From positions 1 to 24,561 of the forward strand of contig JASLBS010000258.1 of assembly GCA_030146405.1 (NCBI GenBank): a stretch of DNA of 24,561 bases, given 5' to 3'. The position numbers were made by a program, and so were the translations under genes. The notes below the pieces were generated by a model, which was given only the letters and a program-made list of their open reading frames with translations, had not been told where the DNA came from and ran no database searches. This document shows positions 5,756-13,289 of this stretch, in pieces (the stretch's first letter is position 1; each line of letters opens with the position of its first letter). The stretch comes from Arthrobacter sp. (GTDB lineage: Bacteria > Actinomycetota > Actinomycetes > Actinomycetales > Micrococcaceae).

Positions 5756-7174
5756 ATGGTTGAGCAACCGGATCCAGCGTCTCCTCCGCAGCCCTCGCAC
5801 GGTAGCCGGGTGTTCACCCACGGCAGCTACCCCGAGCACCTGCGGATCACCAGCATCCTGCGCAAGGAGACGGTAGGGGGAGCGCTGCTCCTCGTGGCCA
5901 CCATCGCCGCCCTGATCTTCGCCAACACCGCGGCCGCCGAGACCTACTTCGCCATCCGTGATTTCCGGTTCGGCTACGCGCCCTGGCACCTGGAGCTGAG
6001 CGTCGGGGCGTGGTCCGCGGACGGACTGCTCGCCATCTTCTTCTTCCTCGCGGGTCTCGAGCTCAAACGCGAGTTCGTTGCGGGCGATCTCCGGAAGTTC
6101 GACCGCGCCGTCGTCCCGGTGGCCGCTGCGGTGGGCGGTGTGGTGGTCCCGGCCCTGATCTACGTGGCGATCACGCTCAGTGTCGGGCCGGAGGCCCTGC
6201 GTGGATGGGCGATCCCCACGGCGACGGACATCGCGTTCGCCGTGGCCGTGCTGGCCGTCGTGGGCTCGCACCTGCCGAGTTCGCTGCGCATCTTCCTGCT
6301 GACCCTCGCCGTGGTGGACGATCTCCTGGCGATCAGCATCATCGCGTTCTTCTACTCGGAGGACATCCACGTCTCGCCGCTGCTCACGGCCATCGTGCCG
6401 CTGGCCGCATTCGCCTTCCTGGCCCAACGTTTCGCCGGCTTCTTCCAGCGCCACTCCTGGGCCGGTTGGGTCATCCTGCTGCCCCTGGCCTTCGTGGTCT
6501 GGGCACTGGTGCACGATTCCGGCGTCCACGCGACCGTTGCCGGGGTTCTGCTCGGATTCACCATCCCCGTGCTACCCCGGGGTGTGGTCCCCGCGCACAT
6601 CGACGATCCCGAGCATCCGGCCGAGGTGCCCGCGGCGGAACGCACCCTCAAGGCCCACGACATCCACCCCGATGGTCTGGCCGACACCCTGGAGCACCGG
6701 ATCCGCCCGCTGTCCGCAGGGTTCGCGGTTCCCGTCTTCGCCTTCTTCTCGGCGGGGGTGGCGATCGGGGGCTTCGAAGGACTGGCGGCCGCCGTCAGTG
6801 ATCCCATCGCGGTCGGCATCATGGTGGCACTCGTGTTCGGGAAGCCCATCGGCATCCTGCTCGCCACCGTGACGGTCACCAGGACCACCAGGGCGAGCCT
6901 CGATCCCGGGTTGTCCTGGGTGGACATCGTCGGCGTGGCCATCCTCGCCGGTGTGGGCTTCACCGTGTCACTGCTGATCAGCGAGCTCGCGTTCGGTCAG
7001 GGCACTCCCGGGGACGACCACGCGAAGGTGGCCATCCTGGCGGGTTCGCTCATCGCCGCCGTGGCGGCGTCGATCCTGCTTCTCAGGCGTAACCGCGCCT
7101 ACCGGTTGATCGAGGAGCAGGAAAGTCTGGACAGCGACAACGACGGCGTCCCGGACGTCTTCGAGGAGCGCTAG
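5756..7174 (+). CDS. nhaA: Na+/H+ antiporter NhaA
   Basis: A 472-residue member of the NhaA family, which exports Na+ (or Li+) in exchange for protons and controls pH and salt balance. The transport core is visible: ATDIAFAVAVLA with D158 and LAVVDDLLAI with D188 and D189, equivalent to the E. coli D133, D163 and D164 positions. About a dozen hydrophobic segments span residues 38-450. There is a polar 35-residue N-terminus and a cytosolic loop rich in D/E/H around residues 280-310. The C-terminal tail carries LDSDNDGVPDVFEER, a calcium-binding-type DxDxDGxxD loop not found in E. coli NhaA. AAGGA lies six bases before the ATG. Neighbours show no clear functional link. Confidence 0.93.
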   Translation: MVEQPDPASPPQPSHGSRVFTHGSYPEHLRITSILRKETVGGALLLVATIAALIFANTAAAETYFAIRDFRFGYAPWHLELSVGAWSADGLLAIFFFLAGLELKREFVAGDLRKFDRAVVPVAAAVGGVVVPALIYVAITLSVGPEALRGWAIPTATDIAFAVAVLAVVGSHLPSSLRIFLLTLAVVDDLLAISIIAFFYSEDIHVSPLLTAIVPLAAFAFLAQRFAGFFQRHSWAGWVILLPLAFVVWALVHDSGVHATVAGVLLGFTIPVLPRGVVPAHIDDPEHPAEVPAAERTLKAHDIHPDGLADTLEHRIRPLSAGFAVPVFAFFSAGVAIGGFEGLAAAVSDPIAVGIMVALVFGKPIGILLATVTVTRTTRASLDPGLSWVDIVGVAILAGVGFTVSLLISELAFGQGTPGDDHAKVAILAGSLIAAVAASILLLRRNRAYRLIEEQESLDSDNDGVPDVFEER

Positions 7175-7192
7175 GCCGCCCCCCACATCTCC

Positions 7193-7213
7193 GGCGCGCG
7201 AATCCTCCGCGCC
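7193..7213 (+). terminator. Possible hairpin between nhaA and the alcohol dehydrogenase
   Basis: A 6-bp all-GC stem (7193-7198 with 7208-7213) and a 9-nt loop, 19 bp after the nhaA stop codon. It could attenuate read-through into the next gene. Confidence 0.35.
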
Positions 7214-7237
7214 GTCGCTTCACCTCAGGAGAATCCC

Positions 7238-8284
7238 ATGAAAACCGTTCACGCCTACTCGGCCCCGTCCGCCACCGAGCCACTCGTTCCCACCACGGTG
7301 GAGCGCCGCGATGTCGGGGCGAAGGACGTGCTGATCAAGATCGCCTACGCCGGGATCTGCCACTCCGACATCCATACCGTCCGCGGCGAATGGGGCCCTC
7401 AGCAGTACCCGTTGACCGTGGGCCACGAGATCGTGGGCGTCGTCGAGGAGATCGGCACCGAGGTGACGCGCCACGAGGTCGGCGACCGCGTGGGCGTGGG
7501 CTGCATGGTGAACTCGTGCGGCGAATGCGCCAACTGCACCGAGGGCGAGGAGCAGTACTGCCTGAAGGGGAACGTCGGCACCTACGGGGCCGAGGACCGC
7601 GACGGTACCATCACGCAGGGTGGCTACTCGACCCACATCGTGGTGGTCGAGGACTTCGTACTGACCGTACCGGAGAGCATCCCCTACGAGGCGGCAGCAC
7701 CCCTGCTCTGCGCCGGCATCACCACGTACTCGCCGCTCAACCACTGGAACGCAGGGCCGGGCAAGCGGGTCGCCGTGGTAGGGCTCGGCGGACTCGGTCA
7801 CATGGCCGTCAAGATCGCACACGCCATGGGGGCGGAGGTCACCGTCCTGTCGCAGAGCCTCAGCAAGCAGGAGGACGGCAAGCGCTTCGGAGCAACGGGC
7901 TACTACGCCACGAGCGATCCCGGGACGTTCGAGAAGCTCGCCATGCACTTCGACCTCATCATCAACACGGTGAGCGCGAAGATCGACCTCGACGCCTACC
8001 TCTCGCTCCTGCGGCTCAACGGAACCATGGTCAACGTCGGCGCCCCCGCGGACGCCCTTCCCCTGCACGTGTTCACGCTGTTCAACCAGCGCCGCTCGTT
8101 CGCGGGATCGGGCATCGGCGGTATCCGCGAAACCCAGGAGATGCTCGATTTCTGCGCCGAGCACGGCATCGCACCCGAGGTCGAGGTCATCTCGGCGGAC
8201 GCCATCAACGAGGCGTACGAGCGCGTGCTGTCCTCCGATGTGCGCTACCGCTTCGTGATCGATACCGCGACGCTCGGCCAGTAG
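7238..8284 (+). CDS. Zinc-dependent NAD(P) alcohol dehydrogenase (MDR family, CAD/YahK-like)
   Basis: A 348-residue medium-chain alcohol dehydrogenase of the cinnamyl alcohol dehydrogenase/YahK branch, which reduces a broad range of aldehydes with NADPH. The catalytic zinc ligands are C41 (GICHSD), H63-E64 (GHE) and C158 (LLCAGITTY). The structural zinc ligands are C94, C97, C100 and C108. The cofactor loop GLGGLGH is at residues 182-188, followed by MAVKIAHAMGAEVTVLS as in the NADP-preferring branch. Length and start match the family, with AGGAG six bases upstream. It follows nhaA by 63 bp with a small hairpin between, so it is probably separately expressed. The physiological aldehyde is unknown. 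Confidence 0.92.
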   Translation: MKTVHAYSAPSATEPLVPTTVERRDVGAKDVLIKIAYAGICHSDIHTVRGEWGPQQYPLTVGHEIVGVVEEIGTEVTRHEVGDRVGVGCMVNSCGECANCTEGEEQYCLKGNVGTYGAEDRDGTITQGGYSTHIVVVEDFVLTVPESIPYEAAAPLLCAGITTYSPLNHWNAGPGKRVAVVGLGGLGHMAVKIAHAMGAEVTVLSQSLSKQEDGKRFGATGYYATSDPGTFEKLAMHFDLIINTVSAKIDLDAYLSLLRLNGTMVNVGAPADALPLHVFTLFNQRRSFAGSGIGGIRETQEMLDFCAEHGIAPEVEVISADAINEAYERVLSSDVRYRFVIDTATLGQ

Positions 8285-8302
8285 TTTCCCGGTAGCGGAG
8301 GG

Positions 8303-8341
8303 GCGCAGGTTCAGGCTCGCAGTGCGGGCCCGAACCTGCGC
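8303..8341. terminator. Shared hairpin terminator of convergent adh and small membrane protein gene
   Basis: A perfect 10-bp stem (8303-8312 with 8332-8341) with further inner pairing, 18 bp after the alcohol dehydrogenase stop. It overlaps the last ten codons of the converging 89-codon gene. Confidence 0.6.
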
Positions 8342-8580
8342 CAGAGCCAGGAGAGCGTGAGCGCGCCCGAGCTGCGTCGGAAACCGCTCCGTCCGGAGAG
8401 GAGTTCCAGCGCCGCCCAGATCGCCAGGCTGATGGAACTCGCGACCCGGAGGCGCTCGCGGTTCTGGTCCTCCAGGGCCAGGAAGGACGCCACACCCAGC
8501 AGCGCCCAGCCGAGGATCGGCGCATTCGGCTTCTGGAAGATCGTCTGGCGGCCGAGGTTATCGGTGAAAAAAGCCATCAT
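8311..8580 (-). CDS. Small membrane protein, translationally coupled to ku
   Basis: An 89-residue protein with a polar N-terminus (TDNLGRQTIFQKPNAP), two hydrophobic segments (about residues 22-38 and 45-62), and a basic C-terminus. The NLGRQTIFQKPNAP...GWA and IWAALELLSG...FRR layout recalls a recurrent family of uncharacterised bacterial inner-membrane proteins. The first ATG (8580-8578) overlaps the ku stop in ATGA, with GAAAGG four bases upstream inside ku. A second ATG follows directly. The tight overlap implies that it is made together with Ku. Function is unknown; it could be an unrelated passenger. Confidence 0.78.
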   Translation of the reverse strand: MMAFFTDNLGRQTIFQKPNAPILGWALLGVASFLALEDQNRERLRVASSISLAIWAALELLSGRSGFRRSSGALTLSWLWRRFGPALRA

Positions 8581-9416
8581 GCGCCCTTTCTCTTGGCGGA
8601 GCCGGAGGACTTCTTGGCCTCGGCCTTCTTCTCGCGGTTCTTCTCCACGCTACGGCGCAGGGCCTCCATGAGGTCGAGCACGTTGTCGTCGTCCTCGTCG
8701 TCCTTGCCCACACCGAAGGTCTCGTCGGTGTCGATCGTGTCGCCCTTCTCGATCTTCGCGTCGATCAGGGTGCGTAGCTGGGACTGGTAGTCGTCGGTGA
8801 AGTTCTCGGGATCGAAGTCGGTGGAGAAGGATTCCACGAGTGCTGCGGACATCTCCTTCTCCTTCGAGGAGATCCGCACTTTCTCGTCGAGCGCAGGGAA
8901 GGCGGCCTCCCGCACCTCGTCGTCCCAGAGGAGCGTCTGGAGCATGAGCACTTTCCCCCGCACCCGCAGTGCGGCGAGGCGGCTCTTCTGGCGCAGGGCG
9001 AACTGGACCACGGCGGTACGGTCCGTCTCCTCGAGGGTGCGCCTCAGGAGGACATAGGCCTTGGTGGAGGAGCCGTCGGGTTCCAGGTAGTACGCGCGGT
9101 CGTACATGATCGGGTCGATCTGATCGCTCGGCACGAATTCCACCACCTCGATCTCCCTGCTCCTCTCCACGGGCAGGGAGGCGAGATCGTCGTCGTCGAG
9201 CACCACGGTGTGCTCGCCGTCGTCGAACGCCTTGTCGATGTGCTTGAAGTCCACCACCTCGCTGCAGATCTCGCACCGGCGCTGGTACCGGATACGGCCG
9301 CCGTCCTTGTCATGCACCTGGTGCAGCGCGATGTCGTGGTCCTCGGTGGCGCTGTAGACCTTGACCGGTACGTTGACCAACCCGAATGCGACCGCGCCCT
9401 TCCAGATGGCTCTCAT
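8577..9416 (-). CDS. ku: Ku protein, non-homologous end joining
   Basis: A 279-residue bacterial Ku. The homodimer rings double-strand DNA ends and recruits LigD. The N-terminus MRAIWKGAVAFGLVNVPVKV is diagnostic, as are IRYQRRCEIC, the YYLEPDG strand near the bridge, and RLAALRVRGKVLMLQTLLW in the core beta barrel (to about residue 195). A linker and lysine-rich C-terminal tail (about residues 255-279) are typical of actinobacterial Ku and assist DNA binding and LigD recruitment. The start at 9416 fits the family better than an ATG six codons upstream. It diverges by 69 bp from the SRPBCC gene preceding ligD, and is coupled downstream to the small membrane protein. Confidence 0.95.
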   Translation of the reverse strand: MRAIWKGAVAFGLVNVPVKVYSATEDHDIALHQVHDKDGGRIRYQRRCEICSEVVDFKHIDKAFDDGEHTVVLDDDDLASLPVERSREIEVVEFVPSDQIDPIMYDRAYYLEPDGSSTKAYVLLRRTLEETDRTAVVQFALRQKSRLAALRVRGKVLMLQTLLWDDEVREAAFPALDEKVRISSKEKEMSAALVESFSTDFDPENFTDDYQSQLRTLIDAKIEKGDTIDTDETFGVGKDDEDDDNVLDLMEALRRSVEKNREKKAEAKKSSGSAKRKGA

Positions 9417-9473
9417 GGGTCCAGTGAACACCAAGCACGCTTAGGGTGCCAGATGATCGGCGCCGCCCACCAT

Positions 9474-9486
9474 TAGACTCGAGGGG
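9474..9486 (+). promoter_or_regulatory. Leaderless -10 promoter element
   Basis: TAGACT (9474-9479) fits the actinobacterial TANNNT -10 element and ends 6 nt before the GTG start at 9486, so transcription would begin at the start codon. There is no usable ribosome-binding site, which supports leaderless expression. Confidence 0.5.
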
Positions 9487-9977
9487 TGACCGAGAACGTA
9501 GAGCCAATCGTCAGCAAGACCACCAGCGACGACGGCGGCACGCTGCTGCGCCTGGAGTTCCAGTTCGCGTTCCCTCCGGTGGTGCTCTGGAAGCACCTGA
9601 CCGAGACGGACAAGCTCCTGTACTGGTTCCCGTGCGAGATGGAGTTCGAGCCCCGGAAGGACGAGCAGATCCTCTTCACCTACGCGGACCAGAAGCCGCT
9701 GCGTGGAGTGGTGCTCGAGGCCGAGCGGCCCTCGGTGCTCGCCTACACCTGGGAGAAGGACACGCTGCGCTGGGAACTGACCCGCACGGAGGACAACGGG
9801 ACGCGCCTAGTGCTCCTCCTGACCCCGGGCAGTCCGCGACACTCGGCCACGATGGCGGCCGGATGGCACCTGACCATCGCGGGGCTGGACGACTTCCTCA
9901 ACAAGCGGAACCTGGGACAGGATCCGGCACTGTGGGACACCTACGTGAACCGGTACCGCGAGCAGTTCGCCGATTAG
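9486..9977 (+). CDS. AHSA1-type SRPBCC protein between ku and ligD
   Basis: A 163-residue SRPBCC-fold protein of the AHSA1 branch (related to the Hsp90 co-chaperone Aha1 C-terminal domain). Visible pattern: LRLEFQFAFPPVVLWKHLTETDKLLYWF at the start, beta strands GVVLEAERPSVLAYTW and RWELTRTEDNGTRLVLL, then the final helix AAGWHLTIAGLDDFL. Start is GTG at 9486, preceded by a TANNNT element 6 nt upstream and no ribosome-binding site, so probably leaderless. It diverges from ku and lies 97 bp before ligD on the same strand, so it may be co-transcribed with ligD. No role in end joining is established; the ligand is unknown. Confidence 0.85.
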   Translation: MTENVEPIVSKTTSDDGGTLLRLEFQFAFPPVVLWKHLTETDKLLYWFPCEMEFEPRKDEQILFTYADQKPLRGVVLEAERPSVLAYTWEKDTLRWELTRTEDNGTRLVLLLTPGSPRHSATMAAGWHLTIAGLDDFLNKRNLGQDPALWDTYVNRYREQFAD

Positions 9978-10074
9978 CCGTACCGCGGACTGCCGGCTGC
10001 GGTGATCGCCGCCGGACGGTGCCGGGCCGGCCGTGGGTACTGGAATCCCGTGGACATCCGGTCAAGACTGGAGC

Positions 10075-12597
10075 ATGGTCCCTCCCCGATCCGCCCGGCA
10101 GCAGACCGTCAGCGTGGAAGGCCGTCCGCTCCGGCTCTCCAACCTGGACAAGGTGCTGTATCCGGCGTCGGGGACCACGAAGGCCGACGTGCTCGCCTAC
10201 TATGCGGCCGTTGCGCCGCATCTGATCCACCATGCCGCCCGGCGTCCCGTCACGCGGAAGCGATGGGTGCACGGTGTGGGCACCCCGGACGATCCCGGTG
10301 AGGCGTTCTTCCAGAAGAACATCGGCGACAGCACCCCGGAGTGGGTGCAGCGCGGCGCGATCCAGCACAGGGACCACGCGAACGTCTACCCGATGGTCAA
10401 TGATCTGGCCACCCTCACGTGGCTCGGCCAGATCGCGGCCCTCGAGATCCACGTGCCGCAGTGGCGCTTCGACGTGGACGGTGAGGCGGGACGTCCGGAT
10501 CGCATGGTGCTCGACCTCGATCCGGGGAACGGTGTGGGTCTTGCGGAGTGTGCCGAGGTGGCCCGGCTGGCACGCCCGATCCTCCAGGACATGGGCCTCG
10601 ACCCCTTCCCCGTGACGAGTGGCTCGAAGGGCATCCACCTGTACTGCGCCCTTCCCGGCAGGCAGACCTCGGAGCAGGTGTCCGCCGTGGCCCACGAGCT
10701 GGCCAGGGCGCTCGAGGCGGATCACCCGGACCTCGCCGTGAGCGACATGAAGAGAGCACTCCGCTCGGGCAAGGTGCTGGTGGATTGGAGCCAGAACAAC
10801 GGCAACAAGACCACGGTGAGTCCCTACTCGCTCCGCGGACGCTTCTCCCCGACGGTCGCGGCCCCGCGCACCTGGGAGGAGCTCGAGGACGCCGACCTCG
10901 GGCAGCTGGACCACCGCGAGGTCCTCCAGCGCCTCGCGGATCTCGGGGACATCCTCGCTCCCGCCACCTCGCCGGCCGTTGCGTCCGGGGATGACGGCGC
11001 GGTCACGGACCGACTGTCCACCTATCGGTCCATGCGCGACGCAGCGAGGACGCCCGAACCGGTCCCCGACGGGGTAGGCGCGCCCGGGGGCAACAGCTTC
11101 GTGATCCAGGAGCACCACGCACGGCGGCTGCACTACGATTTCCGGCTGGAGCACGAGGGCGTACTGGTGTCCTGGGCGCTCCCGAAGGGCCCGCCCCTCA
11201 CCCCGGACAAGAACCACCTGGCGGTCCGGACCGAGGACCACCCCCTGGCCTACGGTTCCTTCGAAGGAAGTATTCCTAAGGGGGAATACGGGGCGGGGGA
11301 GGTTTCCGTCTGGGATGCCGGGACCTTCGAGCTGGAGAAGTGGCGGGACGGCAAGGAAGTGATCTGCACCCTCCACGGGAAGCCCGATGGCGGGCTCGCG
11401 CAGGCCGGGAACCCGGTGCGCCGCTATGCGCTGATCGGCACCGGTGGTGGGGCCGGGGGCAAGAGCAACTGGCTGATCCACCTCATGAAGGAACAACCCG
11501 AGCCCGGTGCCGACGTGGAGCAGGATCGGGAGGGAGAGGAACGTCCGGGAGCAAGTGACGCCGGGACCGGGCCAGCAAAGACAGCCGGGACATCTTCGGG
11601 GTCTGCCACCCCGGCTTCTCCTCCGGCGCGGCAGGAAATCCCGCGGCCCATGCTCGCTACGCTCGGTTCCGAGCAGGCGATCCCGGATCCCGGCGAGTGG
11701 GCGTACGAGATGAAGTGGGACGGCGTGCGCTGCATCGCCGTGGTAGCGGGTGGAACGGTGACGCTGACCAGCCGCAACGGTATCGATGCCACGGTGACCT
11801 ACCCGGAGCTCGGCAACCTCGGCGGGCTCCTCAGTGCGGAGAGCGCCGTGCTCGACGGCGAGATCGTGGCCCTGAACGTGAAGGGCCGCCCCGATTTCAG
11901 CCTCCTGCAGACGCGGATGAAGCTGGTGCATCGTGCGGAGATCGAGGCAGGGCGGATCAGGACGCCTGTGCGCCTCATGCTGTTCGACCTGCTCGAGCTC
12001 GACGGCAACGACCTGACCGGGCTGGAATACTGCCAGCGCCGGGAGCTGCTCGAGAGAGCGGTGGACGAGGCGGAGGACGGCTCCGTCCAGGTACCGCCTG
12101 CCCTGGACGCGACACTCGAGGAAGCAGTCGAGGCCAGCCGTCAGCTGGGACTCGAGGGGATTCTGGCCAAACGCCTCACGAGCGACTACCAGCCCGGGAC
12201 GCGATCGGCGTCGTGGGTGAAGATCAAGCACCTCCGGACGCAGGAGGTGGTCGTGGTGGGGTGGCGCCCGGGCAAGGGGAGCCGTGCGTCGAAGGTGGGT
12301 TCCCTGCTCGTCGCCGTGCCCGACGGCGTGGACCTCCGCTATGTGGGCCGGGTGGGGTCCGGGCTCACGGAGCGGGATCTGGCCGAAGTAGGTGCGCGGC
12401 TGAAGAGACTCGCGCGCAGGACAGCGCCGCTCGATGGCGTGCCCACCGCCGATGCCTCGGACGCCCACTGGGTGCGGCCCGCCCTGGTGGGTGAGGTGCA
12501 GTACAGCGAGCACACCGGTACCGGGCGCCTCCGCCACCCGGTGTGGCGGGGCTGGCGTCCCGACAAGACGCCGTCCGATGTCGTCGTGGAGCTCTGA
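10075..12597 (+). CDS. ligD: ATP-dependent DNA ligase LigD (Pol-PE-Lig)
   Basis: An 840-residue multifunctional repair ligase with the mycobacterial domain order. Polymerase/primase domain: about residues 12-295, with the metal pair D147 and D149 in LDLDPG, and TSGSKGIHLY at 181-190. Phosphoesterase domain: about 340-472, with H348, H353 and D355 in QEHHARRLHYDFRLEH. Ligase domain: about 520-840, with the AMP-accepting K547 in EMKWDGVR and the GILAKR and WVKIKH motifs. A low-complexity linker separates PE and Lig (about 475-518). It fills or trims ends held by Ku and seals them. The ATG at 10075 is chosen because similarity starts a few residues later; a GTG at 10033 is an alternative. Two tandem palindromes lie within the PE coding region (11256-11289). 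Confidence 0.95.
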   Translation: MVPPRSARQQTVSVEGRPLRLSNLDKVLYPASGTTKADVLAYYAAVAPHLIHHAARRPVTRKRWVHGVGTPDDPGEAFFQKNIGDSTPEWVQRGAIQHRDHANVYPMVNDLATLTWLGQIAALEIHVPQWRFDVDGEAGRPDRMVLDLDPGNGVGLAECAEVARLARPILQDMGLDPFPVTSGSKGIHLYCALPGRQTSEQVSAVAHELARALEADHPDLAVSDMKRALRSGKVLVDWSQNNGNKTTVSPYSLRGRFSPTVAAPRTWEELEDADLGQLDHREVLQRLADLGDILAPATSPAVASGDDGAVTDRLSTYRSMRDAARTPEPVPDGVGAPGGNSFVIQEHHARRLHYDFRLEHEGVLVSWALPKGPPLTPDKNHLAVRTEDHPLAYGSFEGSIPKGEYGAGEVSVWDAGTFELEKWRDGKEVICTLHGKPDGGLAQAGNPVRRYALIGTGGGAGGKSNWLIHLMKEQPEPGADVEQDREGEERPGASDAGTGPAKTAGTSSGSATPASPPARQEIPRPMLATLGSEQAIPDPGEWAYEMKWDGVRCIAVVAGGTVTLTSRNGIDATVTYPELGNLGGLLSAESAVLDGEIVALNVKGRPDFSLLQTRMKLVHRAEIEAGRIRTPVRLMLFDLLELDGNDLTGLEYCQRRELLERAVDEAEDGSVQVPPALDATLEEAVEASRQLGLEGILAKRLTSDYQPGTRSASWVKIKHLRTQEVVVVGWRPGKGSRASKVGSLLVAVPDGVDLRYVGRVGSGLTERDLAEVGARLKRLARRTAPLDGVPTADASDAHWVRPALVGEVQYSEHTGTGRLRHPVWRGWRPDKTPSDVVVEL
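11256..11289 (+). repeat. Tandem palindromes inside ligD
   Basis: A perfect 14-bp palindrome (11256-11269, TTCCTTCGAAGGAA) is followed without a gap by a 7-bp inverted repeat (11270-11276 with 11283-11289, 6-nt loop). They encode the conserved F-E-G-S-I-P-K-G-E-Y motif using several A/T-ending codons that are rare in this gene. Confidence 0.6.
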
Positions 12598-12748
12598 GGT
12601 CCCGTACGAGGGACGTTCCACCGACAGGGGAAGTCGACCATGATCGCCGGAGACGTGGCAGTGTTGAACCGGGAAGCAATTCGCGCCGCAGTTTCGACCG
12701 CACGACGCGAAGCGAATCCCGCCGCCACAACCAGAAGGAGAACACCGA

Positions 12749-13213
12749 ATGACCGAGACGAGCATTTCCGCGCAGCGCACCATCGACGCACCCGCGGACG
12801 CGATCTTCCACTTCCTCTCCAACCCGGAGCACCATGCGGCCCTCGACGGCTCCGGCATGGTGCAGTCCGACAGCAAGTCCGATCGCATCACCGGAGCAGG
12901 TCAGGTGTTCACCATGAACATGACCTGGGACAAGATGGGTGGCGACTACCAGACCGACAACCACGTGATCGGCTACGACGAGAACAAGTTGCTCGCCTGG
13001 AAGACCGCGCCCGCCGGCCAGGAGCCCCCGGGATGGGAGTGGGTCTGGCGCTTCGAAGCTGCCGGTCCCGCAGCCACCAACGTGTCCGTGACCTACGACT
13101 GGTCAGCGGTCACCGACAAGGAGATCCTCAAGAAGGTGAGCTTCCCGGCGGTGTCCCACGATGACCTCGAGTCCACGCTGGGGAACCTCGCAGCGCAGGT
13201 CTCCGAGGCCTGA
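12749..13213 (+). CDS. SRPBCC family protein (polyketide cyclase/dehydrase-like)
   Basis: A 154-residue START-like protein: TSISAQRTIDAPADAIFHFLSNPEHHAALDGS at the N-terminus, a mobile loop (GQVFTMNMTWDKMGGDYQT), LAWKTAP, a tryptophan-rich WEWVWRFE strand, VTYDWS, and a C-terminal helix ending SEA. The cavity is expected to bind a small lipid-like molecule or substrate; no catalytic residues are recognisable. AAGGAG stands eight bases before the ATG. It lies 151 bp downstream of ligD on the same strand; a small 5-bp hairpin (12599-12614) right after ligD is the only hint of separation. It ends in a hairpin shared with the converging regulator gene. A link to repair is only positional. Confidence 0.82.
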   Translation: MTETSISAQRTIDAPADAIFHFLSNPEHHAALDGSGMVQSDSKSDRITGAGQVFTMNMTWDKMGGDYQTDNHVIGYDENKLLAWKTAPAGQEPPGWEWVWRFEAAGPAATNVSVTYDWSAVTDKEILKKVSFPAVSHDDLESTLGNLAAQVSEA

Positions 13214-13236
13214 GCCACAGGCCCTTATGGCACCAT

Positions 13237-13270
13237 GACGGCCGGTCTCCCGCATCGGGGGCCGGCCGTC
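13237..13270. terminator. Shared hairpin terminator between SRPBCC and regulator genes
   Basis: A 9-bp stem (13237-13245 with 13262-13270) continues inward with CCCG/CGGG around a 3-nt loop. It lies 23 bp beyond the SRPBCC stop and 19 bp beyond the end of the converging regulator gene. Confidence 0.75.
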
Positions 13271-13289
13271 GTCGTGTGCTGGGGCAGGA

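Noticed and set aside
12599..12614. Hairpin after ligD as a terminator
   Set aside because: Only 5 bp with a 6-nt loop and no supporting context. It is noted in the downstream gene entry but not called.
9898..12891. A 997-codon open frame on the minus strand opposite ligD
   Set aside because: Long antisense frames arise from GC-rich third positions in this DNA. The translation is arginine/histidine/glycine-rich without any recognisable fold, while ligD on the other strand has all catalytic motifs.
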